A stretch of 21,075 nt of DNA from Actinomycetes bacterium (lineage in GTDB: Bacteria; Actinomycetota; Thermoleophilia; Solirubrobacterales; JACPNS01): NCBI GenBank assembly GCA_023404495.1, contig JAEYBE010000007.1:1-21075 (forward strand). The letters are read 5' to 3'. Below the pieces are notes generated by a model that saw only the letters and a list, made by a program, of their open reading frames with translations, was not told the DNA's origin and did no database searches. The position numbers were made by a program, and so were the translations under genes. Every line of letters begins with the position of its first letter. Position 1 is the first letter of the stretch. Of the stretch, positions 7,055 to 13,648 are shown in pieces.

Positions 7055-7417
7055 ATGCCCGTGCTCTTCAAACGACAACACGCCTGGCAGATCAAAGAAG
7101 GCCGCAAGACGGTCCAGTTCTCGGCTACCCGCCCAAAGAACACCAAGATCGGCCGCGAGTACGCAGTCCAGATCAAGCCAGAGCGGCGCGGCGACAAGCC
7201 AGCTGCGCCGCTCTGCAGAGTCGTGCTGCGCTCCTGCCACACGATCCAACTGGGCGAAGTCGACGACGCCGAAGCCAGGCGAGCCGGCTACATGGACCTG
7301 GCGAGCTTCAAGTGCCGCTGGATCGAGCGCGGCCTCGAGTGGGATCCCAAGCGCACGATCTGGCGGTCGGAGTTCGCGCTGCGCGGGCCGGCGCTGACTG
7401 CGCGGGTGGCGGCATGA
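7055..7417 (+). CDS. ASCH-domain (PUA-like) protein
   Basis: 120 residues. The layout fits the ASCH fold: an N-terminal FKRQHAWQIKEGRKTVQF segment with the characteristic G-[RK]-K-T, a basic strand region, G-x-x-Y, then a CRVVLRSCHTI strand and an acidic DDAEARRAGY segment like the family's DA-x-x-x-G-[FY] motif. ASCH proteins bind nucleic acid or nucleotides; some are RNA-binding and some hydrolyse modified nucleosides. It is 9 nt after the previous gene, with no clear Shine-Dalgarno, and overlaps the next by 4 nt. It lies two genes before a dNTP diphosphohydrolase-like gene. Specific activity is unknown. Confidence 0.6.
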   Translation: MPVLFKRQHAWQIKEGRKTVQFSATRPKNTKIGREYAVQIKPERRGDKPAAPLCRVVLRSCHTIQLGEVDDAEARRAGYMDLASFKCRWIERGLEWDPKRTIWRSEFALRGPALTARVAA

Positions 7418-7668
7418 GCGACATCACCAACCACCAAGAGCGCCGCGTCGCGGTCCTGCGCAAGGAGCGCACAAGCCCACACCTTCTGCAGCACCAGCTC
7501 AACCACATCACGAAAGACGAACACGCCCAGCTGGGCCTTATCGCCGAGTTCGTGCTCGCCGGCTTCCTCAAGCCAGCACACCTCGACGGCGTCCACCGCT
7601 GGGAATGGACACCAGCCGCAAAGTTTGCACTCGACATCTTCGATCCCCGGAAAGGACGCCACGAGTGA
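7414..7668 (+). CDS. Small hypothetical phage protein
   Basis: 84 residues, starting at ATGA and ending in GTGA that starts the next gene. Mixed charge, with a central hydrophobic helix (HAQLGLIAEFVLAGFLKPAH) not long enough to be a confident membrane span. No recognised motif. Its tight coupling on both sides marks it as a genuine member of the early operon. Confidence 0.6.
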   Translation: MSDITNHQERRVAVLRKERTSPHLLQHQLNHITKDEHAQLGLIAEFVLAGFLKPAHLDGVHRWEWTPAAKFALDIFDPRKGRHE

Positions 7669-8048
7669 ACCGACCAGGCGAAAACAAACCACCCATGAGC
7701 TACGCACTCGAGTACGCAGACGAAGAGTCACGCTGCTGGGCCCACGGCGCCGAGAAGCACGGTCAAGACGACTGGAAGAGACCTGAGCTTCAAGCAAGCG
7801 AGTACCTCGACGCGATCGTCCGCCACGCTGAGCGCATCAAGGCCGGCGAGCTCATCGACCAGTCGAGCGGCCTGCCGCATGCAGCGCACATCGTGGTCGA
7901 CGCGAAGATCTTCGGGGTGAAGACGCGCCGGAGTCGCTGGAGCGAGTTCGAGCGGTCGCTTTTGCGGTCCATCGAGCGCATCGGCCAGCGTTACCGCGCC
8001 TGTTTCGTTGACGTCAACTATCCGAAGCCAAAGCCCCATGACCAGTGA
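7665..8048 (+). CDS. dATP/dGTP diphosphohydrolase-like (DUF5664-type) protein
   Basis: 127 residues from GTG 7665, overlapping the previous gene by 4 nt; an internal ATG 11 codons on is an alternative. The core matches the phage dATP/dGTP diphosphohydrolase N-terminal family from memory: HGAEKHGQDDW (family GA-x-K-Y/H-G-x-x-N/D-W), SEYLDAIVRHAERIKAGE (family Y-x-x-A-x-x-RH-x-x-x-x-x-GE), then D-x-x-SGLPHAAH. In related phages, dNTP hydrolases adjust the nucleotide pool, and one branch serves phages that replace adenine with 2-aminoadenine. No PurZ or DatZ homologue is in this window, so a pool-control role is the safer reading. An SGLPH-containing domain of unknown activity is the fallback. 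Confidence 0.65.
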   Translation: MNRPGENKPPMSYALEYADEESRCWAHGAEKHGQDDWKRPELQASEYLDAIVRHAERIKAGELIDQSSGLPHAAHIVVDAKIFGVKTRRSRWSEFERSLLRSIERIGQRYRACFVDVNYPKPKPHDQ

Positions 8049-8719
8049 AGACGCTCACAGTCACCCACCACCAGTACCAGGAAGTCGCGAAGTTCGGCAG
8101 ACCGCTGAAGGTCGAGAGGGAGCCCTCTAGGCGCACCCTCGAGAAGCGCTTCACGAACAACCCGAACGCCAAAGAGAAGCGACCGCCGATCGACCAACCG
8201 ATGCAGGTCACGGACCTCACCACCGGCGAGATCATGGAGATCCGCAGAGTGGAGACCGGCTGCGGCATCCAAGTGAACGACCTGCGCGATCTCAAGTGGT
8301 GGGACGAAGACGCGGAGCGCGCCCGCGGAGGCGTAGTGGTGATCTGCACCGAGATCTCCAAAGACGCCGGCGGCGTCTACACGGTCACCTTCGAGCAGAC
8401 CACCAAGAGCCGCGCAGTGCCGCTCGGTGCAGACACGCTGCTCGCGCCCGTCACCGGCTACACCGGTGATCCGACCTCCACAATCGACGATGAGGCATCC
8501 GCAATGTGGTCGCCGGAAGTTGCCGCGGCGATTGCAGACGAAGAGGAGGGCCGCAAGAGTCGAGCGAAGGTCAAGAGCGCAAGGGAACTGCATGCGATGA
8601 AAGAGCGCTTGGACCAACTTGACATCGAGAACCGGCACAAAGACCGCATCAAACGGGACATTCTCGGTGCTCTCAGATCGCTCTCAGGGTCTGAACGGGA
8701 CGTCGATGCAGCGGCCTGA
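8045..8719 (+). CDS. Hypothetical phage protein with C-terminal coiled coil
   Basis: 224 residues from GTG overlapping the previous stop by 4 nt. The N-terminal two thirds alternates strands and turns (VTDLTTGEIMEIRRVETGCG; GVVVICTEISKDAGGVYTVT) and looks beta-rich. A charged helical tail follows (EEGRKSRAKVKSARELHAMK and on), likely coiled coil. It is the last gene of the continuous early operon. No family was recognised. Confidence 0.6.
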   Translation: MKTLTVTHHQYQEVAKFGRPLKVEREPSRRTLEKRFTNNPNAKEKRPPIDQPMQVTDLTTGEIMEIRRVETGCGIQVNDLRDLKWWDEDAERARGGVVVICTEISKDAGGVYTVTFEQTTKSRAVPLGADTLLAPVTGYTGDPTSTIDDEASAMWSPEVAAAIADEEEGRKSRAKVKSARELHAMKERLDQLDIENRHKDRIKRDILGALRSLSGSERDVDAAA

Positions 8720-8758
8720 CGAAAACAGCACTTTTCCGTCTGCGCGAGGGTGTTCACT

Positions 8759-8830
8759 ATGGGGGTCGGAGAGGAGTTCACGCCGACGAAGCTCTATAGC
8801 CACGACGGTCGCAAATTTCGATCTAGCTGA
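8759..8830 (+). CDS. Possible 23-residue peptide
   Basis: An ATG (8759) opens a short frame of 23 codons ending in TGA at 8828-8830. A GAGG lies about 9 nt upstream. The peptide contains FTPTKLYSHDGRKFRSS. It fills the otherwise empty 127-bp gap between the early operon and the HNH gene. Length makes chance likely; listed because the spacing and ribosome-site context are reasonable. Confidence 0.25.
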   Translation: MGVGEEFTPTKLYSHDGRKFRSS

Positions 8831-8846
8831 AAGGGCGTAGGTCTTC

Positions 8847-9557
8847 GTGCGCCCTGATTCAGGATTCGACGGCAATAACACTCTCCGCTCGGAGCGTCTC
8901 ATGCGAGACAAGCGACTCGCTCACCTCGGCTATCGCAGCTACGACGCCTACCTGGCAAGCACACAGTGGTCTGAGGCCAAGCAGCGCTACGGCGCATCCG
9001 AGCGGCCTCAGGCTTGCATCTGCGGTTCTACGAGCGGCCTCGCACTTCACCACCTCACGTACGAGCGGCTCGGCGAAGAACAGCCCAGGGATCTCCGGCT
9101 GCTCTGCTCGATCTGTCACGCCATGGTTCACGCGATCGAAGGAAGCTTCGGTCAGAAGGTGGATCCTGATTGGCTCGCGTCGAGAAAACCGAAATTGGGA
9201 AGCAAAGTCCAGCCTCTGCGGAGGGACATCGCGCTAGTTCTAATGGCGCCACTTCGCGAACGGGTCGACGGGCTTCGGAGCATCGCGCAATCGGTCGGGA
9301 CCAAGCGCGTTGAGCAGGACATATCCCGCGCCATTCAACTACTCAAACCTGATTCGTCCGGACGGCCGTCGGCGAAGTCGGTTGAGGCTTGCTCAGAGAG
9401 GCTTTCTCGGCTCGCCGGACGCATCGTCGCGACGCAGGTGGCCCGCGAGGTGCCGGAGGTCAGGGCCGTCGGCCCGATTGACGATCGCGGATTCCGCACG
9501 ATTCATGGTGCCATGGGGCGACCGCTCTTGAACGAGCCGCGTCTCACTCGCGACTAG
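8847..9557 (+). CDS. HNH endonuclease
   Basis: 236 residues from GTG 8847. ATG 8901 is an attractive alternative start, as it has GGAG 6 nt upstream. The N-terminal half carries the HNH fold: Cys pair C57/C59 (ACIC), H68-H69 (LALHHLTYERLG), then DLRLLCSICHAMVH with C87, C90, H91 and H95. The central Asn of the motif is replaced by Asp or displaced. Such nucleases nick or cut DNA with a beta-beta-alpha metal site. The C-terminal ~120 residues are helical and unassigned. It stands alone between two noncoding stretches, so it may be a mobile homing-type insertion rather than part of the early operon. Confidence 0.82.
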   Translation: MRPDSGFDGNNTLRSERLMRDKRLAHLGYRSYDAYLASTQWSEAKQRYGASERPQACICGSTSGLALHHLTYERLGEEQPRDLRLLCSICHAMVHAIEGSFGQKVDPDWLASRKPKLGSKVQPLRRDIALVLMAPLRERVDGLRSIAQSVGTKRVEQDISRAIQLLKPDSSGRPSAKSVEACSERLSRLAGRIVATQVAREVPEVRAVGPIDDRGFRTIHGAMGRPLLNEPRLTRD

Positions 9558-9694
9558 CGAAACCTTGAGGTTCGACCGACCGGTCGAGCAGTACGCGGTC
9601 TGCAGACCCCGTACACCCGGGCCGCCCGGTGCCGGTGTTGCTTAGGCGCACCGGCCGCCGCGGCCCTCCGGCCTGCTGGCCCGAGCGTCAGTAG
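9558..9694. other. Noncoding region rich in perfect inverted repeats
   Basis: 137 bp with no convincing ORF. Stems include TCGACC/GGTCGA (9572-9587), a 24-bp near-perfect palindrome at 9591-9614 (arms GTACGCGGTCTG, one mismatch), and GCCGGTG/CACCGGC with an 11-nt loop (9631-9655). GC-rich stems continue to about 9680. This may be a termination or transcript-processing zone between the HNH gene and the late genes. No U-tract follows any stem. Confidence 0.5.
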
Positions 9695-10375
9695 GTGAAC
9701 TCCTGCATCGGAGGGATCATTCGTGGCCGCATCGACACGATCACGCTGGCAGCACTCGCTGCCGCTTTCCTCATCATCGCCTTCGCTCTCGGAGGCGCGC
9801 GCGTCGTCTTCGCCGCTGACTCGCCTACTGCGCCGACTGCGCAGAGGCCCTGCAAGACGGTAACGCCGAAGGTCTTCAATCGCTACGTCCGCAGGCTGGA
9901 CCGCCTCGAGCGCCTAAACCCAGCGGACCTCAAGAACCTCAAACACCGCAGAGCCACTCGCAAGGTCTGCAAGCGCCCGCACTTCGAGAGGCTCAAGCGC
10001 AAGCTCAGGCGCATCTGCGCGCCCCATCACGTCGTCACCGGCCGCACCTCGAATTTCAACGACAGCACGACCGCATCGAGGATCTCAGCATCCAGGCATG
10101 AGGGCATCGCGATCAACACGGATCCGGGCCAAGGAACAAGCGGCTGGGACAATCCGCGCATCCGCAGCTGGATGGCGCGAGGCGCAAAGTTCAAGCTGAC
10201 GCTCAAGGGCGTCTCGCGGATCACCAGGATCATCGACCTTGGTCCGCACCAAAGAACAGGCCGAGCGGTCGACCTTTCGTATCCGCTCGCAGCCGCAATG
10301 GGATTTCTCACCGGCTGGTCGTTTCCGACGGACTCGATCGGCTACGTGTATCGGTACCTCTACGGGTGCCGCTGA
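9695..10375 (+). CDS. Secreted double-psi beta-barrel (RlpA/3D-like) protein, possible lysis factor
   Basis: 226 residues from GTG 9695. A hydrophobic N-terminus (ITLAALAAAFLIIAFALGGA, ending near FAADS) is a signal peptide or anchor. A basic spacer (residues about 50-105) follows. The C-terminal ~115 residues match the 3D/RlpA double-psi barrel pattern, with EGIAINTD, an Arg-rich turn, IIDLGPHQRTGRAVDLSYPL and then an Ala-Met-Gly helix. The two aspartates in DLGP and DLS are the usual active-site or ligand residues of this fold, which includes lytic transglycosylases and septal peptidoglycan-binding proteins. Sitting just before a tiny membrane peptide and the fibre gene, it is the best lysis candidate here; no standard amidase or lysozyme domain is seen. 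The start is uncertain: GGAGGG at 9710-9715 better fits ATT 9719. Confidence 0.65.
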   Translation: MNSCIGGIIRGRIDTITLAALAAAFLIIAFALGGARVVFAADSPTAPTAQRPCKTVTPKVFNRYVRRLDRLERLNPADLKNLKHRRATRKVCKRPHFERLKRKLRRICAPHHVVTGRTSNFNDSTTASRISASRHEGIAINTDPGQGTSGWDNPRIRSWMARGAKFKLTLKGVSRITRIIDLGPHQRTGRAVDLSYPLAAAMGFLTGWSFPTDSIGYVYRYLYGCR

Positions 10376-10601
10376 AACTTGGGGTCCGCCGCAAGGCGTC
10401 GACAGTCGCGCTCAGCCGTTCGAGGTGCGCCCCCGGAACATCGACGGCAGCGGCGGGCCTTACGGTTTCGGCCCTCCAAGGGCGGCTACCTGCCGCCGGC
10501 CGCGGAAAGGTGCGTTCGGCGAGGTGCAACTCGCTGGTTCAAGCCGGCCTGCCCCACCGGTACGCAGCAACGGGGCAACTCTTTCCTCAGCGGAGGTGGC
10601 G
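10376..10601. other. Noncoding, structured gap between lysis candidate and fibre gene
   Basis: 226 bp in which no reading frame looks convincingly protein-coding. Perfect stems include GGGCC/GGCCC (10455-10474) and GGCGGC/GCCGCC with a 5-nt loop (10481-10497). A segment near 10535-10555 (CTGGTTCAAGCCGGCC) resembles a tRNA T arm, but its loop has 6 nt if the stem pairs and no partner acceptor strand was found. A regulatory or structured RNA is possible. Confidence 0.45.
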
Positions 10602-10676
10602 ATGTCTGACGAGGCAGCAGTACTCGTGGCAATCATCCTCGCCATCTGCTGGGTGCTCGATCGCTTCGACGACTAG
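10602..10676 (+). CDS. 24-residue membrane peptide, possible mini-holin
   Basis: ATG 10602 has an ideal GGAGG 6 nt upstream and opens 24 codons ending in TAG at 10674-10676. The peptide is MSDEAAVLVAIILAICWVLD followed by RFDD: an acidic N-terminus, one hydrophobic helix (residues about 5-19) and an acidic tail. Its stop codon overlaps the AGGAGG of the next gene. It lies between the beta-barrel lysis candidate and the fibre gene, a plausible holin position, but it is shorter than usual holins. A membrane regulator or tail-associated peptide is possible. Confidence 0.55.
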   Translation: MSDEAAVLVAIILAICWVLDRFDD

Positions 10677-10685
10677 GAGGCCAGC

Positions 10686-12806
10686 TTGACGCAGATCTGG
10701 ACTCCGATTGAGATCGAGACCGATCGATCAGGCAGGCTCTCGGCTCCGCTGGGCATCGGCGACGACGAGCTCCAGGCCGAAGCTTCGCCCTACCTACCGA
10801 CCGCCGGCTATCACGCTTATGTCCTAGTGGGCACAACAGAGATCGTCAAGATCGCCGGCGGCGCGTCAAGCCCGTATGAAATTCTCGAGCGCGGACTCTT
10901 CGGCACGACCGAATCCGCACACCTGATCGCGTCCGACCTCAACGTTTTGGTCTTCCCGCTGACCGTGCGGGAGATCGCGCAGGAGGAGATCGCAGCCGCG
11001 GACCTCCCGAACTGGCGCGGCGCGTTCGTGCCCTACAACGAGGCCGAGCCGTATATGGCCGGCGACGTCGTCGAGTACGAGGGTTCGTCCTACATCTGCG
11101 TCCTTGACGACACGCTCGGCAATCCAGTTGACTACCTGGGCACGCGCTGGGAACTCTTCGCCGCTCGCGGCGAGGACGGCGACCAAGGTGACCAGGGCGA
11201 CCCTGGTCCGATCGGTCCGGGCTTCACATGGCGCGGAACGTGGGTCGAACCCACCGGAGTCGGAGACGCCTACTTTCAGAATGAGCTCGTCGAGTTCGAG
11301 GGCGCGGCCTACGTCTGCGTAGGAGAAGGCGTCGAGGAGTTCGGCGGCGCCGTCTTCAGCGGTCCGGGCACGGAGCCTGATGAGTGGGATCTTGTGGCGG
11401 CCAAGGGCGACACTGGCGCCGCAGGACCCGACAACGTCCTTGACGGCTACGACGTCGACCTGTCAGGGGCGACGGACGGAGATTTCGTTCGGCTTGACTC
11501 CGGCGTCGTCGTGCCGATTACGCCGGCGGACCTTGGCGAGGCGATTGGCCTCGATGAGAAAGCAGACAAGACCGGCACCACTGAGCCAGTCTTTGAGGTT
11601 GCCAACGACGGAGCGACATCTGCGCGCGGCGCTGTTGGCGGTCCTGAGAACGGATTGCCTGGCGCGATCCGGATCAAGCGTTGGAACGGCAGCGCGTGGG
11701 TGGATGGATCGATCGCTGCGACGGAGATCGTTGGTACCGACATGGTGCTGTTTGACGGGGGCGAGGAGTTCTTGCAGATCGGCGACGGCGATCTGGGCGC
11801 GACGATCACCGTTGATCTAGACGACAATTCGACCTTGAATCTTTGGAAGATCGGCGACGAGGGCGACACCGACTTTCGCGGCACCATTCGCGTGCGCGAG
11901 CCTTCGGATGACGCTGACGCGGCGAGTAAGGCGTATGTTGACGCAGGACTCGATGAGAAGCTGGATCTTGCCGGCGGGTCACTTTCTGGTGAACTCGTGG
12001 CCGAAGGTGGCATCGACCTTGCTGGCGGATATCTGTATGACTCCACCGGCACACTCGGCATCGACGCTGACACGGTTTCTGCGCAGCAGGTATCCACACG
12101 CCTGCTGAATGGAGCAAGGCAAATCGTGCGAGATATGGAGTTCGTTGTTGACTCCAAAACGATCACGCTTTATCAGTCGCACAACGACTCACAAACCACC
12201 GTGACAATGAACGTCTTGGGGTCAGGCTCCAACATCCTCTCGGCTTTTGCCAACCTGTTTTTCCCCAAAGTCTTTGTGATCCGCAAGGGCCAGGCCGACG
12301 AGGAATACATCGTTTGCCCCGAGCCGCCCGTCAATGTCGCTAGTAATCGCTGGCAGTTTTCAAACGTGATGCGCGGCTACCCCCTGGCCGGCGGAACAGG
12401 GCAGTCGCACTCAAGCGGCGCGGCCATCAAAGAGACGGACAATTGGAACTACATGCATGGGTGGTGCATTCCGTTCTTTGACAAGGACGGCGGCTTGTGC
12501 CCGATTGCCTATCACGGACAGGCCGACACCAATGATGCGTCCAGTCCAATCAAGATCTTTCTTCCACCCCGAATCGCAATCGGATCGTGGCAGCCGCCAT
12601 CGACAGTCACCGGAGAGAACTACAGCGGGTTCTTCGTTATGCGGGAATCTTCAGATCCCCACCACGTAGAAATATGGGAGCCGTACGACAACAAAAAGGT
12701 CATCGACTTTCCGTCAGGGACTCAGGCGAAGTACGCGGAAATCCTCCATCACGCCCAGACCGGCACCTACATCTTCCACTCAATCGTCGGAGGCGACGTG
12801 GCATGA
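10686..12806 (+). CDS. Phage tail fibre / receptor-binding protein with collagen-like and carbohydrate-binding modules
   Basis: 706 residues from TTG 10686, set by a perfect AGGAGG (10675-10680) 5 nt upstream. Residues about 1-105 resemble a tail-attachment domain. Two CBM5/12-like modules follow: WRGAFVPYNEAEPYMAGDVV (from ~109) and WRGTWVEPTGVGD onward (from ~182). Each begins with W-R-G, has a GDVVEYEG or ELVEFEG strand with a YVCV/YICV strand, and ends with a Trp before LFAARG or LVAAKG. Collagen-like Gly-x-y runs (GEDGDQGDQGDPGPIGPG, ~162-179, and GDTGAAGPDN) follow each module. The rest is a beta-rich fibre stem (KAYVDAGLDEKLDLAGGSLS) and a C-terminal tip ending near GDVA. It probably trimerises and binds cell-surface glycan. 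It lies upstream of the terminase instead of after the tail genes. Confidence 0.82.
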   Translation: MTQIWTPIEIETDRSGRLSAPLGIGDDELQAEASPYLPTAGYHAYVLVGTTEIVKIAGGASSPYEILERGLFGTTESAHLIASDLNVLVFPLTVREIAQEEIAAADLPNWRGAFVPYNEAEPYMAGDVVEYEGSSYICVLDDTLGNPVDYLGTRWELFAARGEDGDQGDQGDPGPIGPGFTWRGTWVEPTGVGDAYFQNELVEFEGAAYVCVGEGVEEFGGAVFSGPGTEPDEWDLVAAKGDTGAAGPDNVLDGYDVDLSGATDGDFVRLDSGVVVPITPADLGEAIGLDEKADKTGTTEPVFEVANDGATSARGAVGGPENGLPGAIRIKRWNGSAWVDGSIAATEIVGTDMVLFDGGEEFLQIGDGDLGATITVDLDDNSTLNLWKIGDEGDTDFRGTIRVREPSDDADAASKAYVDAGLDEKLDLAGGSLSGELVAEGGIDLAGGYLYDSTGTLGIDADTVSAQQVSTRLLNGARQIVRDMEFVVDSKTITLYQSHNDSQTTVTMNVLGSGSNILSAFANLFFPKVFVIRKGQADEEYIVCPEPPVNVASNRWQFSNVMRGYPLAGGTGQSHSSGAAIKETDNWNYMHGWCIPFFDKDGGLCPIAYHGQADTNDASSPIKIFLPPRIAIGSWQPPSTVTGENYSGFFVMRESSDPHHVEIWEPYDNKKVIDFPSGTQAKYAEILHHAQTGTYIFHSIVGGDVA

Positions 12807-13057
12807 GTACCTACACAGAGCATCTTGACTACATCGCTCGCATGGTCCAGCAAGGGCAAGTGTCTGACGAGTGGATCATCGAGCAGACTCAGATCGCGGT
12901 GTGGAAGCGTGAAGAAGAGCCGTCATCGGTCGACGCGCTCGCGATTGAGAGCCTCGCGCAAACGCGGGCAGACGAGATCGTCAAGAAGCTGCAGATTGAG
13001 GCGCGGGCGCGAGAGATTGCTGCAGAGAGGCTCCGCGATTCCCAAGCGGCGCAGTGA
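12803..13057 (+). CDS. Small fibre-linked phage protein
   Basis: 84 residues from ATG 12803, overlapping the fibre stop by 4 nt. The N-terminus is acidic and aromatic; the C-terminal half is charged and helical (ADEIVKKLQIEARAREIAAE), probably coiled coil. Tight coupling to the fibre gene suggests a fibre chaperone or accessory protein. No motif was recognised. It ends in a GTGA overlap with the next gene. Confidence 0.6.
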   Translation: MSTYTEHLDYIARMVQQGQVSDEWIIEQTQIAVWKREEEPSSVDALAIESLAQTRADEIVKKLQIEARAREIAAERLRDSQAAQ

Positions 13058-13329
13058 GCTTGTCGGCTTCTAGATTCGGTCGCGCCAAGTTCGGGCGGTG
13101 GAAGTGGGGCTGGCGCGGACGTAGGCACGTACCCACCGGGCCAGCCAATGACGGAGTCACATCGCTCCGCCCTCGCACGCGTGGCGAGATGCGCATCGAG
13201 ACACGTGTCAACGGGAACGTGTTCGCCAGTACGCGCGCCGGCGGCGTTACAGAGGTCCACGAGGCCGCACGCGGCCAGATGACCTTGACCAGTCGAACAC
13301 GGGGCGAGACGAGAGTGGAGGCAGCATGA
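13054..13329 (+). CDS. Basic phage protein with an internal duplication
   Basis: 91 residues from GTG 13054 (4-nt overlap). The N-terminus is Arg/Trp/Gly-rich (ASRFGRAKFGRWKWGWRGRR). Two related segments, SLRPRTRGEMRIETRV and TLTSRTRGETRVE, lie about 40 residues apart and indicate a duplicated beta-strand pair. It ends in ATGA overlapping the next gene. Probably a small structural accessory between fibre and capsid genes. Function unknown. Confidence 0.6.
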   Translation: MSLSASRFGRAKFGRWKWGWRGRRHVPTGPANDGVTSLRPRTRGEMRIETRVNGNVFASTRAGGVTEVHEAARGQMTLTSRTRGETRVEAA

Positions 13330-13640
13330 GCCGAAAGATCCGCACCTTCTCCGCGTACGTCGACCATCCGATGGTCCTGCGCTTTACTGACTCCGAGTGG
13401 TTCAACCTCACGACCGGCAAGTGGGAGGCGCTGACCGACCCGACCAGCGTCGAGTTCTACGTCCGGCGTGACCCGGCATCCTTCGAGCCTGTCGAGGCCT
13501 CAGCGCCCGACGGATCAAACGACTGGGCTGCAGAGTTCACCTTCGACGAATCCGGAACGTGGACTGTCGTGCCGCACGTGACCAACGGGGATGACGAGGG
13601 CTTTGGTCATCCGGTGCGCGTGACGGTTGAAGATCTCTGA
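13326..13640 (+). CDS. Small beta-sandwich fibre-accessory protein (hypothetical)
   Basis: 104 residues, coupled to the previous gene by a 4-nt overlap. It reads as alternating strands: MVLRFTDSEW, a DPTSVEFYVRRDPAS strand-turn and a DESGTWTVVPHVTN strand ending GHPVRVTVEDL. This is the style of Ig-like or BppU-like baseplate and fibre accessory domains. Position in the fibre cassette supports a virion role. No catalytic motif. Confidence 0.6.
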   Translation: MSRKIRTFSAYVDHPMVLRFTDSEWFNLTTGKWEALTDPTSVEFYVRRDPASFEPVEASAPDGSNDWAAEFTFDESGTWTVVPHVTNGDDEGFGHPVRVTVEDL

Positions 13641-13648
13641 CGCGCGGT

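Noticed and set aside
9691..9721. Segment resembling the conserved 18S rRNA 3' end (GTAGGTGAAC ... GGATCATT)
   Set aside because: Extra bases interrupt the match, no rRNA context exists on either side, and the GGAGGG is better explained as a ribosome site.
10510..10557. tRNA-like segment with a GGTTCAAGCC T-arm look
   Set aside because: With a 7-nt loop the stem does not pair, and no matching 5' acceptor or anticodon arm was found upstream.
10239..10676. 145-codon plus-strand frame covering the gap before the fibre gene
   Set aside because: It overlaps the conserved end of the beta-barrel gene by over 130 nt and has arginine/proline-rich shadow composition; only its last 24 codons, with their own ribosome site, look real.
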